DNA of 64,000 nt, from assembly GCA_949358305.1 (NCBI GenBank), contig OX442318.1, positions 13,312,517 through 13,376,516 of the forward strand, given 5' to 3'. Shown here piece by piece: positions 33,063 through 44,665 of this stretch. The DNA comes from Strigamia acuminata (Eukaryota > Arthropoda > Chilopoda > Geophilomorpha > Linotaeniidae). The notes beneath the pieces are model-generated. The model was not told where the DNA came from, ran no database searches, and saw only the letters and a list, made by a program, of their open reading frames with translations. The first letter of the stretch is position 1. Each line of letters begins with the position of its first letter. The translations under genes and the position numbers were made by a program.

Positions 33063-35170
33063 CCACTTTTCCTTTCCTGACGCCTGTCTTTCATCTGGAC
33101 GTTTACCCCTTTGTCACGACACTTGGTCCTTTATCACCTCAGATTCTTGGGTTCTTGATACGGTCAGAGGGATAAAATTGGAATTTTTAAGTCCACCTAT
33201 TCAATCAGAATTTCGTACACCAGTTTTCGATCAGATTAAACATGAACTAATCAGGGAGGAGGTTAAGGCCATGATCCTTAAAGGGGCCGCTTATTCGGTT
33301 CTTCCTTGCCAAGATCAAATAATTAGTTTTCTTTTTCTAGTTTCTAAAAAAGATGGCGGTTTTCGGCCTATTATTAATCTTAAACCCCTCAATTCCTTTT
33401 TGGTTTTCAACCATTTCAAAATGGAGAATATTCACACCGCCTTGTCTCTGGTGGAGAAAGACGCTTTTATGTTTAAACTGGATCTATCTGATGCCTATTT
33501 TTCGGTGGCCATACACCCAGAATCTCGAAAATTTTTGAGATTTTTCTGGGAAGGTGTTCTGTATGAACTAGGAGTGCTTCCCTTTGGTTTAGGTCCCGCT
33601 CCCTTTTACTTTACAAAATTGTGTAGAGCTGTAGCAACTTTCCTTCGATCTCTTTACGTTCGGTTAGCAGTCTATTTAGACGATTGGTTTTTTATAAATA
33701 AATCTCACGAACTTCTTACACGACAGAGGGATTTTGTTTGCCTTCTTTTTCGCGCTCTGGGTTTTATCATTAATTTGAAAAAATCGATCCTTGAGCCCAC
33801 TACTTCGATTACCTTTTTAGGCTTTCTAATTGATTCAGTTTCTATGAGCGTCTCCTTGCCACCAGACAGAGTTCAGAATATTCTTTCCTCCCTCGAAGAC
33901 TTGCTTCAATCAGAAACCTGTTCTATACGAGAACTGTCTTCTATTATCGGCAAACTTAACGCCACAACAATTGCCATTTCCTCTGCGCCCCTACATTACC
34001 GGGGACTGCAACATTTAAAAGCCCGTAATTTCACCGGAAATTATGAATCCACATGTTTTATAACAGAAGAAGCTAGGTCAGAGCTTTTATGGTGGAAACA
34101 AAATTTGAGATTTTGCAAGGGCAGATCTCTTCTTCCTAAACCTTGTCTCTTATGCTTTGATTCCGATGCCTCCCTAACAGGATGGGGGGCAACTTCTTCA
34201 GGCGTTAGTATAGGAGGCTCCTGGCCCTCTCCCCTTGTTAAGAAACATATCAATGTTCTTGAACTTTTAGCTGCATTTTGGGGTCTCAAGTCTTTTGCTA
34301 AGGATTTATCCGATAGTATAGTTAAGATTAGAATGGACAATACCGCAGCGATTGCCTCCATTAATCATCTGGGCAGCCCCAGATCCCGAGACCTTACTGC
34401 CGTAGCACAAGACCTTTGGTCTTGGGCTATGGAAAGGAATATCTCTGTTCAAGCGGAGCACATCCCGGGTCGCCTCAATATAGAAGCGGACGCGGCCTCT
34501 AGGGGTAAGATCGTAGACTCAGGTGACTGGATGTTGAATCATAAGGTCTTTCACTCCATTGATCAAATTTGGGGTCCCTTTTATTTAGACCTTTTCGCGG
34601 CAATGCATAATGCGCAATTAGAAAACTTCTTTAGCTGGAAGCCCGACCCTGCTGCTCAGGCCTTTGATGCCTTAGTTCAGGACTGGGGATCAGGAATTTC
34701 TTACGCTTTTCCTCCTTTTTGCCTCGTTCCAAAATGCCTTCAAAAAATCCGCAATGCTTCGACACCTACTCGAATAGTTCTGATCACCCCGATTTGGCCT
34801 AGCCAAGCTTGGTTTCCGGTAATTCCACATTCAGGAAATTTGTTCTTTTCTTTCTACTAAATCGAGATTTATTTTTCAGCTTCTCTGGTCCCTATCGACG
34901 GAATCCCCGATACGGTTGCCCCAACTCCCGAATCTTTTGACGAATGCGCTGAAACAACCCCATCCGCTTCTCCTAGCGCGATCCCTGCAGCTGGCCGCAT
35001 GGAAACTGTCATCGGTTCCCTCGGAAACGGAGGTCTTTCAACGAACGCTTCCAAATTGGTGGGGTGTTCCTGGCAGTCCTCATCAAATAAGATCTACGAC
35101 GGACACTGGAAGTCTTGGCTCCACTGGTCTACACGAAACAATGTTGACCCTGTTCGCCCATCTGCCATAA
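32776..35170 (+). CDS. DIRS Pol: RT, RNase H, methylase-like domain
   Basis: The frame is continuous with Gag exon 2 through retained intron 2 (open from 32008 to 34860) and encodes RT with FRPIINLKPLN and YLDDWF (about 33670), RNase H with FDSDAS, IRMDNTAA and HIPGRLNIEADAAS, then a domain LDLFAAMHN...AFPPFCL that I equate with the DIRS Dam-methylase-like module (PPF). A third intron, 34819-34879 (61 nt), removes the stop at 34860 and continues into LLWSLSTESPI...HPLLLARSLQLAAWKLS, which matches the usual C-terminal end of DIRS Pol; stop at 35170. No ATG lies between the RG-tail overlap and RT, so Pol is probably made as a Gag-Pol fusion. Confidence 0.85.
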
Positions 35171-35970
35171 AGTTGGCAAATTACCTTTCTTCTCTTTTTA
35201 CTGATAATTTTGCGCTTAGCACAATAAATGCCCATCGTTCGGCTATTTCTCAGACCATCAGTTTAGTTTCTTCAATTGATCTAGGTTCTCACCCACTTAT
35301 CAGGCGCGTCATGAAAGGCATCGCAAATTCGCGTCCACAAATTCCGAAATATTCCTCCATTTGGCATGTAGGCCCGGTTCTTCTCTTCCTTAAGTCACGG
35401 TTTCTTTTACTTCCTACCTTCTCCAAGTTAGAGATTAATCGTCATATCGCCACACTCTTGGCCCTTTCCTTAGCAGGAAGGGCTTCAGATCTCAAACTCT
35501 TATCATCCAAAGTAGTTTTTTCAGCTAACTCTTGTGTTTTTCCTCTCCTAGGAAAGAGAAAATCCTCCTCTACAGTCCCTTTCGTTCTACCCCGTTTCGA
35601 GGACGAGGAATTATGTCCGGTCGAGGCCATTAAATTTTATTTAAAACACTCAGCCGCTTTTCGCGGATCCTCTCTTCAATTCTTTTTGGCGTCCTCACGT
35701 CCTTTTGGACCGGTCACTTCTTCCACTATTGCCAGGTGGATCAAGGAAACCTTGTCCATGGCAGGAGTAAACACTGCTATTTTTTCGGCCCATTCTACCC
35801 GTGCAGCCGCCACTTCCTTTGCTTGGTCAAAAGGAGTTAATTTATCTCACATCCTTCGAGCGGCAGATTGGTCCTCTGCCTCGATATTTTTCAAATTTTA
35901 TAATCATCCAGTCGAGAGAATTTCGACTGATTTTACTTCTACTGTTTTAGAGGCTACGAAGAGCCTATAG
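34999..35970 (+). CDS. DIRS tyrosine recombinase
   Basis: 323 residues from the ATG at 34999; it overlaps the Pol C-terminus in another frame, as in other DIRS elements. Catalytic residues visible: R in AGRASDL (about 35479), H-x-x-R in AHSTRAAA (about 35791-35802), and the nucleophile Y in FKFYNHP (about 35900). The enzyme would insert the circular DNA intermediate by strand exchange rather than cut-and-join. The stop codon lies inside the internal complementary region. Confidence 0.93.
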   Translation: METVIGSLGNGGLSTNASKLVGCSWQSSSNKIYDGHWKSWLHWSTRNNVDPVRPSAIKLANYLSSLFTDNFALSTINAHRSAISQTISLVSSIDLGSHPLIRRVMKGIANSRPQIPKYSSIWHVGPVLLFLKSRFLLLPTFSKLEINRHIATLLALSLAGRASDLKLLSSKVVFSANSCVFPLLGKRKSSSTVPFVLPRFEDEELCPVEAIKFYLKHSAAFRGSSLQFFLASSRPFGPVTSSTIARWIKETLSMAGVNTAIFSAHSTRAAATSFAWSKGVNLSHILRAADWSSASIFFKFYNHPVERISTDFTSTVLEATKSL

Positions 35971-36066
35971 TTAAACAACATTTATTGCCTAAGCTGTAAT
36001 ATAATTGAATATTTTGCTAAGTTATGACGCAAAATATGAATTATATAAAGAGGCAATAAATGTTGT
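35963..36066 (+). repeat. DIRS internal complementary region
   Basis: The left half is the reverse complement of the element's left tip and the right half that of its right tip; they meet at GTAATATAATTGAATATT (about 35996-36013). In DIRS replication this region templates the joining of the two ends into a circle. Its presence confirms both element borders independently of the flanks. Confidence 0.92.
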
Positions 36067-36253
36067 TATTTCCCACCCTCATTTGGATTTTATGTTTTTG
36101 GTTGATAGATATCTTGACCACCCTAACAACATTTGTTTATGGTTTTTTATTGTATTTTCAGATCACCAATAAAGTCGATCCGTCACCTCTCCTTGATGTT
36201 TTCAGTAAATAAAGTTTTATTTCTGAAACTACTTGTTTTATTCCTCAGTTCCT

Positions 36254-36387
36254 TAAAATTGGACTGGGGGTCAGGTCTCGGGCTAGACCATAAGTAGAGG
36301 TCAAGCCCTCCACCTGGTTTTTCTTTTAAGTACTAGTAAATATTAAATTAATTGGACAAGCCTATAGTTAAACAACATTTATTGCCT
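36254..36387 (-). repeat. DIRS right inverted terminal repeat
   Basis: Reverse complement of 31244-31377. A further 47 unique bases (36388-36434) complete the right tip. Confidence 0.93.
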
Positions 36388-37201
36388 CTTTATATAATTC
36401 ATATTTTGCGTCATAACTTAGCAAAATATTCAATTTTTGAGTGTGTTTCATAGTACAATGCTCGCACTGCTTTGGCTGATGCTGAAGAGTTGCAGAAGGC
36501 AAGGTGTTTTTTAATAGCAAACGGCATGCTAAAATAGAAACAAAAAAATTAATCCTTTTGGCACAGCTGAAACCTTGCACATATTTCTTTTACTCTTACC
36601 TGCACGATTGTTTGTTCTCTATCTCAGTGACTATGCATTGGCGTTTACACATGTAATACTGAGTTAAATTTGCATTGCATGGATTACGTTTAGTGTTTAG
36701 ACGATGGTTCTGAAATGGTTTTCAGTGTAATGAATTCCAAACAAATGCTTTGCACAAACTATGAATGAAAAGTGTTACGTACATTTAGTCTTCTAATCAA
36801 AATACTTGTACTCAATGATGATAAACAAGCGACATTGAAATCAAATGAAAAATTGGGATCTTCAATTGGAGTGAAGTAAATCTGAAATTAATGTGATTAG
36901 ATATTTATACTTTGTACACTTAACAATATTTACTTGTGTGTAGTCCGGTTTGCACATACGATTGACTTCTACGATACAGTCAGTAAACATAGTGTATAGT
37001 TGATATTTTATTGAACCTAATTCAAATTCTATCTGTTTTATTTTGTCTAATGAAAAGCAATTAATTACCAAAGGAATGTTTAATGCAAGTTCCAAGTGGG
37101 TTTGGGAATTTAGAAAATGTTCGAAAATTCAAAAGTTTATCGTCAAACGGATTCTAAAAAATAAAAATTTAGTTTAAACTATTGCGAATGCCTAGCTGTT
37201 T

Positions 37202-37205
<4 letters not shown>

Positions 37206-37238
<33 letters not shown>

Positions 37239-37258
37239 CGGTAATAATAATAAAAATA
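37206..37258. repeat. AAT microsatellite
   Basis: About 16 units of AAT/ATA with one ACCGGT interruption, in intron 6 of copy B. Confidence 0.9.
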
Positions 37259-39837
37259 ATAATAATAGGCCACCGTACCATACTGATCCAGCCGCCAAAT
37301 AAGGTTGTTGTAAAATTGGCCACCTCACTTCCAAAATGATGATTAAAGAAATGCACCAATTAAGTCAGTCACCTTTATTTTGAGGTAAGATTTTCTTTAA
37401 GCATGCCGTTTAATAATTATAATATGAAGCACCCAGAGCTCTGTACCCTTTGAGAGATCCCAAAAGTTTCCAATGTATTATATGGATATTTTAGTGAGTA
37501 TTTGACATTTATTTTGAAATTGAATTCTTCTTTAATGGGTGAGATGGATGACATGATCAATTTACTTGAGGTTGTGATATGCCCATATGCCATATGTTTT
37601 TTTAAACAGTTTAATCATGACGCCCGTAACTGATGTACTTAGTCACTGGACATTGGGAAGGTTATCAGAGGACTAGGGCAGCAAACTATAAAGTAGTTGT
37701 CTTAGTGCAAGTTAAATATCACAGTACCAACTGAATAGTCATCTCCTACACAAAAAGCCTCTGGCCCCTCTAATACCTTCCGCAGAATGAACCTCGGAAT
37801 CTAAATTCTGCCTAAAATACATCTGCTGTGTGAACTTAGTCAAGATTTACTTACGGACAATCGCGCAAAATCTCGTGGGCATGGTTGCGTGTAAGCCAGC
37901 TTCCACAGTTTTTCAGCCGAAAACTGATTGTAATCAAAGTCAATTAGATCCAATAAATCTACATTGCATTTTGAGTTGTTCAGTTTTTGCTGCTTTAAAT
38001 ATTTTTCTTTAGTATTTATTATTTTTCCCTTATGTTCTCCTGCACAAATGATAATATTTGGAAATGTCACATTAGCTGGATCTTCTATAGCCACTGTTCT
38101 TTGAATTGGTTTACTCAAATACAATTGAATTCTTTGTTGAACTATAAATCCACTGAATCCAAACAAGCAAAGATAAATGACAGAAAATAGCTTTTTTGGT
38201 TTTTGGCAGTTCGTAGTTGGTTGGTTGGCTCTAATGTAAGCTTCAATTTGTCTTGTTGCAACATCTTTGTGGTTAATGAGCTTTATAACACAACGTTTTC
38301 CAACAACCAAAATCAAGTTGAGTAAGGAAAGTGAAGATAGTCCTAACCAAAGACCAAGATTTCCACCAAAATCACACACGAGATCGTCTAATTTATAAAT
38401 CAAACGCTCTTTCATTACAACCACATGATCGTCGAGTAAGTGCCAGGAACCCAAAGACGTGCCATCACTGTTATGTTCCAATCGAAATAAAACATCAACT
38501 TCTTTGGTTTCACAATTCTTAGGACAGCCACAGGTAACTCGAGGATTTGGTCCTACCATATCTTTCTTATTTTTCTTGTACATTTCTAACGTCTCTTCAG
38601 AGTTATTGCAAAGCGGAAGGGGATATCCTTTGGAATATCTTGGTCTATAAGGCAACCTATTAATTCAAAATAAAGTTTATTAAATACGTATGTATTTCAG
38701 TTAAACGTTGATTTGCACGAACCAGCAGTGGTTTTCGTCTAAAGTTGTTTCCACACATTTTTTTCCACATTCCATGTACTCCTTATATTGTACACAAAGG
38801 TCATTTTTTGTGCTAATGAATTGATGCTAAAAAATTTATTTTAATTAATGGGAATTTACTTTACTAATATACGTAACCACTAGTAATTCTATTAAAGCAA
38901 AGTTTATTCGGATGCCTTCCACATTTACCGATGGCATTGATACGGCAAGCTCAACCATTCAAATGTACGGTACTGTATACTCCATATTACATTATTACAT
39001 ACATTATCTTTTATGATTATGTAAGCGTGAATGGTTGATTTGATTTGATTTGAGAACAGTGGTACTACATTATGGTGCTTGAGGGGTGTGGGTACTGTCA
39101 GATGCAGATTTACCAGTCTAAAACGTAATCCCAGTTTAGCATAAGTGGCTGCAGTTTGCACGAAACCCAATTGAAAATCTAGTGGTAGGGACATTGATAT
39201 CTAAAAGATACCTCTGTGTTAATATTTGTGCACACCTGGTAAGACATTTATTTACTAGCGTAAATGATGTTCCTGGTTTCAATTCATTGGCTGTTATGTC
39301 GTATCCGATTCTTGTAAAAATTCTAGAACCCCTCACAGTTTCTCTTACTGTAATTGGAATAATTTTTAACTTTCCAAAGCAATTAAAGTTTGGTTTTACA
39401 GTAACTCACCCGTAAATTTGGTACAAGTACCCCATGGCTGTAGTTCTTCAGTCATGGTAATATTTAGTGGAACCTGTACCTATACTCACAATGAAATGAA
39501 ATAAAATGAATATTCAATTTTCAGAAAAATTAATTTTAGTTTTGCTAACACGAGGCTAAGTTTTGATTATACTAAGTCAATAAATGTTGTTAACTTGTGA
39601 CTGATATGGTCTTCGCCAGGTTAACTAGGGGACTAGTAGTCCTGGTGTGAGACGCATACTCACGAATAAATGACAAAACTTCCCTATTATTGGTTGTTGG
39701 CCTTTAATATGTTGTCTAGGGGTATGAGAAATCCCGTCACCCCGTTGCAGGGGTGCCACGAGGGCACACCGCACCGGCAACCGACCCGTCACACACAGGG
39801 CGTGAGCCCCATGGGTGACGTGGTAGGTTCAACATTA

Positions 39838-40592
39838 CATTCGGGGTGCCGTTCCAACGGCAAATTGCCCAACGGCGAATCTGGCCATTTGAACGAATGG
39901 CAAATTTCTACTTTATTCTATCCAAAAGCAGTCCCAACGGCAAATTTCTCGCAATTCGCCATTGGGAACGTATTTGGACCTTTCTAATGGCGAATGGGTA
40001 AACATTAAACCAATTCGCCATTAGGAAGGTCTAATTACACTTCCAATGGCGAAATGGAAAAAATTAGCCACAGGGACGCACATCTAGCGCGACATTATTT
40101 ACCGCGACATGAATCTACCGAGACAAGCCATCCCAAAAAATGGTTTTGCATTAAAAAACCAGTAATAAATAAATAAATAAATAATAAATAAATAATAAAT
40201 AAATAATAAATAAATAATAAATAATAAATAAATAAATAAATAAATAAAAAAGGTTAGGCTCCTGGAGGGTCAAGGGGGTCGCAGCCCCCCTTGTTAGCCA
40301 TTGTTAGGAATTGGAAGAAGAACTACCCAAAATACAAGTTTCAAAGTCGCGGTAGATCCATGTCGTGGTAGATTGAGTCGCGCTAGATGACACGCCCACA
40401 GATTCGCGAATTTCAATGTATCCAGATTCGCCATTGGATACGCAAATAACGTTTCCAATGGCGAATTTCAATATCACGTTTCCAATGGCGAATTTTCCTA
40501 GAGTCGCCATTGGAAACGTCAAAATAGCTTTCCAATGGCGAATTTTGGAAATTCGCCCTTGGACGATTCGCCATTAGAACGGGTACCCTTAC
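39838..40592. mobile_element. Fold-back element with AATGGCGAAT subterminal repeats
   Basis: The ends ACATTCGGGGTGCCGTTC and GAACGGGTACCCTTACATTC are loosely inverted. Inside, TTCGCCATTGGAAACG-like words occur many times in both directions. A second inverted pair lies within it: CATCTAGCGCGAC near 40080 and GTCGCGCTAGATG near 40378, enclosing a (TAAA)n tract (40166-40247). So one small element is nested in another. Confidence 0.65.
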
Positions 40593-40858
40593 ATTCATGT
40601 CGTACTCACCTACGACCCGCAGCAGCCACTCATGAAGGATGCACTATGGAGACCGCCATAGCACTGAGCGTCACTGTAGTGAATGGCGAGGTGTGCAGAA
40701 TCCACTTTAGCCGGGACACGTTCTGTCCCTTTGATGGTAACAGCTCCTCTTGCTCTCACGGTCAGAGAGAGACCTTCGTCTCTCTACGCCCGGTGAAAGG
40801 ACTTTACACACTCTGCAGCTCCTCTCCACACAACTTAGCTCCCTCCTCCCCCAGGCTA

Positions 40859-41251
40859 CCGTCTTAACCCGAATAGTACTGGATCGTGTTGTATTCGAGT
40901 TTCTCAAAAATCGCTGATTTGCAAACATGGTCAAAAAATTCGAATACAACACGATAGTGCTATATTCGAATTGAGATTCGAATCAGATTTTGTCCTAAAT
41001 ACTTAAAAATTAAAGCAACAACAAAATATTAATGGGAGAAAAGTCTTTATTTTTGGTTTGTGTACAAAATCAATGGTTTGAGATACATGTATACAACCAT
41101 AAAACGTTACGTTTCCACAACATTAAATCGAAAAACATTGACACTCCAACGTTTTTCGAAAAAAAATTAAGTTGTTCTTATTGGTTCAAATATAACACCA
41201 TGGTGTTGTATTCGAATACAACACGATCCAGTACTATTCGGGTTAAGACGG
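40859..41251. mobile_element. MITE with TA target site
   Basis: 393 bp. The tips CCGTCTTAACCCGAATAGTA and TACTATTCGGGTTAAGACGG are perfect inverted repeats extending to nearly 40 bp, flanked by TA on both sides. TA duplications suggest the Tc1/mariner group. Confidence 0.85.
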
Positions 41252-41345
41252 TAGGTCACTTCACCCAAAAGGGGGTGGTGACCTTGGGGCCGTAAGGCTG
41301 TGTGTGGCAGTGACATAGGTCACCCTGAGTGGCCAGACGGTCAAA

Positions 41346-43262
41346 AACTTAAAGCTAAATATAGTCTCTGCTAAATAATGGTACTTCGAAAAAAAATCAA
41401 AAATCAAAAGGTCACACACCAGGTGTCACATAATCCTAAGTCAAGCCAATACACAGACCCAATCTTCAGTCTAATAAGTAGCAACAAAAGAAAATTGCTT
41501 TAATTACCAAAAATACAAACGTGGTTCCACGGTGTCAATTTTCTAATAGGGATGGAAAATAAATGATCAATAAAAAAACACAAAAAAGCAGTGGTATTGT
41601 TAGCAACATTTATTGGACTGTAGTACTAGTATAATAAATCTGCAGTATTATGAAAACAGACTAAAATTAAATAATATATTTGAAAATACCGTTAGTGATG
41701 TCGTGACTGCTTAAAGTGAAAGTCTCAGAGCACGTTTTACTCTATGGGTGGCTTTATTAGGACTGGGGGTTAAATCTGTACAATACAATCATTGGTGCCA
41801 CTCGTGTGGCACCACACTACAGATTACCACATTTCCATACTGAAATGTATACACAACATTCCAACAAATACAGTGTGAAATAATTTTATTGCATATCATG
41901 GTTATGTTAGAGAATAATTATACAGTCGAATCTCGTTACAATTAACCGCAAAATAACGAAATTTTTGTTGTAACGAATACTTAAAAATAGCTTGGTTGGT
42001 TCGTTGGTTGGCCATAGAACACCACATTAAAAAAAATTGGTATAACAAAATATAACAAAACGATTTTTTGGGTCCCTTGCGATTCGTTGTAACGAGGCTT
42101 GACTGTACTGATCTTGAATGTTAAAGTTAAAGTGTTGTCACACTGGCATTTGGTATGAGTTTTTATACTGTACCGTTTTGGTAAACCCAATTGAACTTTT
42201 TAGTGATTCTCAGAGATGAATTTGGTGATTCCCTAGCTGTGATTTGATTTACCTTTTGTTCTTTCCTGTTCCTTGATTTCCTAACATCCTAAGCTTAAGT
42301 TCTGAATTCAAAAGTGTTTGAATAAATTAACAACTTTATCCAAATGCCACCTAGTTTATCATTTCCTTTATCTGGTCTGGATCCAAGGTATTACTTTGAT
42401 CTCTCTGGACCAGTCCACCCCCTGGCCTTCTGATATTTGCTTTACCTATGCTTTGTGAGTCATCTGCTTAATATTCACAGCGTTTCCCATTGGATGCCTG
42501 GTTTGGATGTGGCAGCTTGTGATTGGTCCTTTCTGTTCAGACCGGTCCAAGTTACTGGAACTTGCTTAAGGGCTTGGGAGCTTTGAATCTGGGCAGATTG
42601 AGGGTGACACTGAGTGTGTTAAGAGCTCCTTTAGTCTGCGGACACAAGAATTAAGCCAACATTCAAACGATGTCACTCATGAATGTCCCTTGGCCATCAT
42701 CTTAAATATATTCCATAAGGACAAGAGTGGTTGACCATTGTAAATCACATTGCATAGGCCTAAGACAACCTTGGCAGTCATATTAATTCATATATTTTCC
42801 TTTAGCCAAGGATTCTTATTCTGAACGCATAATTAAGTCCCATTTACCTTTTTTATATGCGGGTGGCACGCTTTCTGGAGACATGGAATGACATTACTAG
42901 TATAGCGCTTTTTGACTGTCCGTTTCTTTAACCGCTTCACCATCGGCGGCCCCATTTAGGCAACTGTTTTAATTAACAAGCGTGGAATCTGTATTCTATG
43001 CAATATCTTTACTTACTGTCATGTTTTTACGGCTCTAGGAGACCAGTCGGCCATGTTAATTCGTGTAAATGCTTGACTAACTAAAGATTTTCTGCCTCCT
43101 AAACCAGGCAGACTTTCTATAAACGGGCCAGTAGTCAGGACCACGCCCTTCCAGTGCTCATAACCAGGCGCCTTTCAATCACATTTCAACGAGACCAAAA
43201 ACTGGTTCGTGACACTATGTACTTTGATTGGCTACATACATGTTTAAAATATTTATACGTAC
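41346..43262 (-). other. Remainder of intron 1, DEG/ENaC copy B
   Basis: Apart from the pogo-type MITE, 42350-42600 and 42960-43200 match intron 1 of copy A; 42600-42955 is extra. No coding sequence recognised. Confidence 0.5.
41923..42105. mobile_element. Pogo/Tc1-type MITE
   Basis: 183 bp flanked by TA. Tips CAGTCGAATCTCGTTACAA and TTGTAACGAGGCTTGACTG are inverted with few changes. The wording resembles pogo/Tigger-derived MITEs. Lies in intron 1 of gene B. Confidence 0.8.
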
Positions 43263-43739
43263 TTTGTTTTGGCGACGTTCATCAATCGCGAATAAATTAT
43301 GAATGGCTTCATAACTGTAGTTTAAATTCCATAATTTAGTAAGATCAACATCGTCACGGGGTATAAGTTTGTCGATTGGGCTTAGAGAATCTTTTTCCGT
43401 CCGATCTAAGCCGGATGAGTCATAGTAATCTGTTATGTACTTATTTATTGGTACACACACGTGCGAATCAGGAAACTGAAATTCTTCCATCTTTTCTTCG
43501 TAGACATCAACTGCTTTTGGGCTTTGCATGTAGTAAGAAATGCGGTCAAAAATTTGAAAACAATAGATAAGAATACAGACTACAACAAGAAAAGACCAAA
43601 AAATACGAAACGTGAGACTATGTGGTCTATCATTAATTAGTTGAAACAACTGCAGGAGATCTTTCTCTTCTTTCAGTGAATTCAGTACGTCTTTGACTTT
43701 TAGTTTAAGTCTTTTGATCATTCGTCGTCGAAACTTCAA

Positions 43740-44665
43740 TTTCTATTTTTTAAAAGAAAAAAGTGTGTTATAGAAACTGAGATGGTTTAGAGATGGATTA
43801 GAATGTTGTTTTTTTCAACAGAGAATATTTTGTGTCTTCAATGGAGTAGACACAAAGAACATTGAATTTGGATTCGAACCGTCATGTTTATACCGAAAAG
43901 AAGAGACAACCTCGTTCTCTCAGCTCAGAACGTCGTCTGCTTTATTTACATTTTGTAACAACGGATCAAAGTCAAGAATACAACATCTGCCTGATTATTA
44001 ATTATTATTAACAATGTGAGATATATATATAGGGTGTCCCAAAAATAACGCAAGATTTGAATTAGCCGCCATTTGTGCAGTATGGGGGTAATATTGTGGA
44101 TTGTTGTCACCGTAGTTACTCAACAATAGCATATTTGATAGAATAAAAAGTTTTTCAGCATGAATTATGATGCTGGAACTAAATAGGAAATAGGCAATTC
44201 ACATTGGTTGAGACAAATCTGCTTAAATATTAAAAATTGAAACTGTGGTAATGAATCATTACCGTAGTTGTGTGCAGTGTTGTTTGATTAACGTTTCTGG
44301 TGCACCTTTTTCCGCTCTTTCGTTTGGTGTTTAGTTTTTGACGATCCGAGCTTTCGTTCTCGAGTTATTTGCGTTTTTAATCAATTTTTGTCCCAATTCC
44401 TCAATTTCAGATTTTGTGCTACTTTTGTGGATTTCTTCAGCGGTACCAGTACATGTATATATATATAGTACTTTTCAAAAAGTACCGCATCTCATGGTAG
44501 TGGTACTGCACCTGGACCACTCTTCATGGTACCATGAATTGTGAAATGCATTGAGTTTGCTAATGCACTTGAAAACAGCCACCCCCTCGTATGTTTTTTT
44601 GGATATGCATCTGATCCTAATTGGATTCTATTTAAATTATTAATTTTACAGTTTTATTTACCGTA
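43740..44665. other. Upstream flank of copy B
   Basis: 43745-43815 and 44085-44340 match the flank of copy A (14935-15060 and 15050-15590). An insertion of roughly 240 bp (43830-44080), with GGGTGTCCCAAAAATAACGC near its right end, is absent from copy A and is likely another mobile fragment. Confidence 0.5.

Larger units (their letters stand above)
31231..36434 (+). mobile_element. DIRS-type tyrosine-recombinase retrotransposon, full length
   Basis: 5.2 kb inserted in the last exon of DEG/ENaC copy B. It has 134-bp terminal inverted repeats, an internal region complementary to both ends, a Gag gene, a RT-RNase H-methylase-like gene, and a tyrosine recombinase instead of an integrase. That combination defines DIRS elements. 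TCAAT occurs at both junctions (31226-31230 and 36430-36434) and once in the empty site of copy A, so the element sits there with at most a 5-6 bp shared sequence. All frames are open; the copy looks recent. Confidence 0.95.
39640..41345 (+). repeat. Dispersed repeat, family R1, with nested insertions
   Basis: Second copy of the family seen at 12843-13392, here in intron 1 of gene B. It is broken by a fold-back element (about 39838-40592) and by a MITE (40859-41251). The right end GAGTGGCCAGACGGTCA corresponds to GGGTGGCCAAGCGGTCA in the first copy. Confidence 0.65.
30937..43739 (-). pseudogene. Tandem two-domain DEG/ENaC channel (copy B, disrupted)
   Basis: Same eleven exons and same lengths as copy A: 43739-43263, 39479-39410, 39347-39256, 39200-39114, 38826-38723, 38656-37855, 37153-37069, 37028-36934, 36881-36783, 36709-36600, and a last exon split into 36528-36435 and 31230-30937 by the DIRS element. 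Splice sites and frames are otherwise conserved, and the fused exon (TM2 of domain 1 to TM1 of domain 2) is open. Two lesions: the start codon matching copy A is TTG (an in-frame ATG follows at codon 7), and the DIRS element cuts domain 2 before its CxC thumb cysteines and TM2. Transcription would yield at best a protein lacking the final pore helix, so domain 1 might survive alone. Divergence from copy A is modest. Confidence 0.85.
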
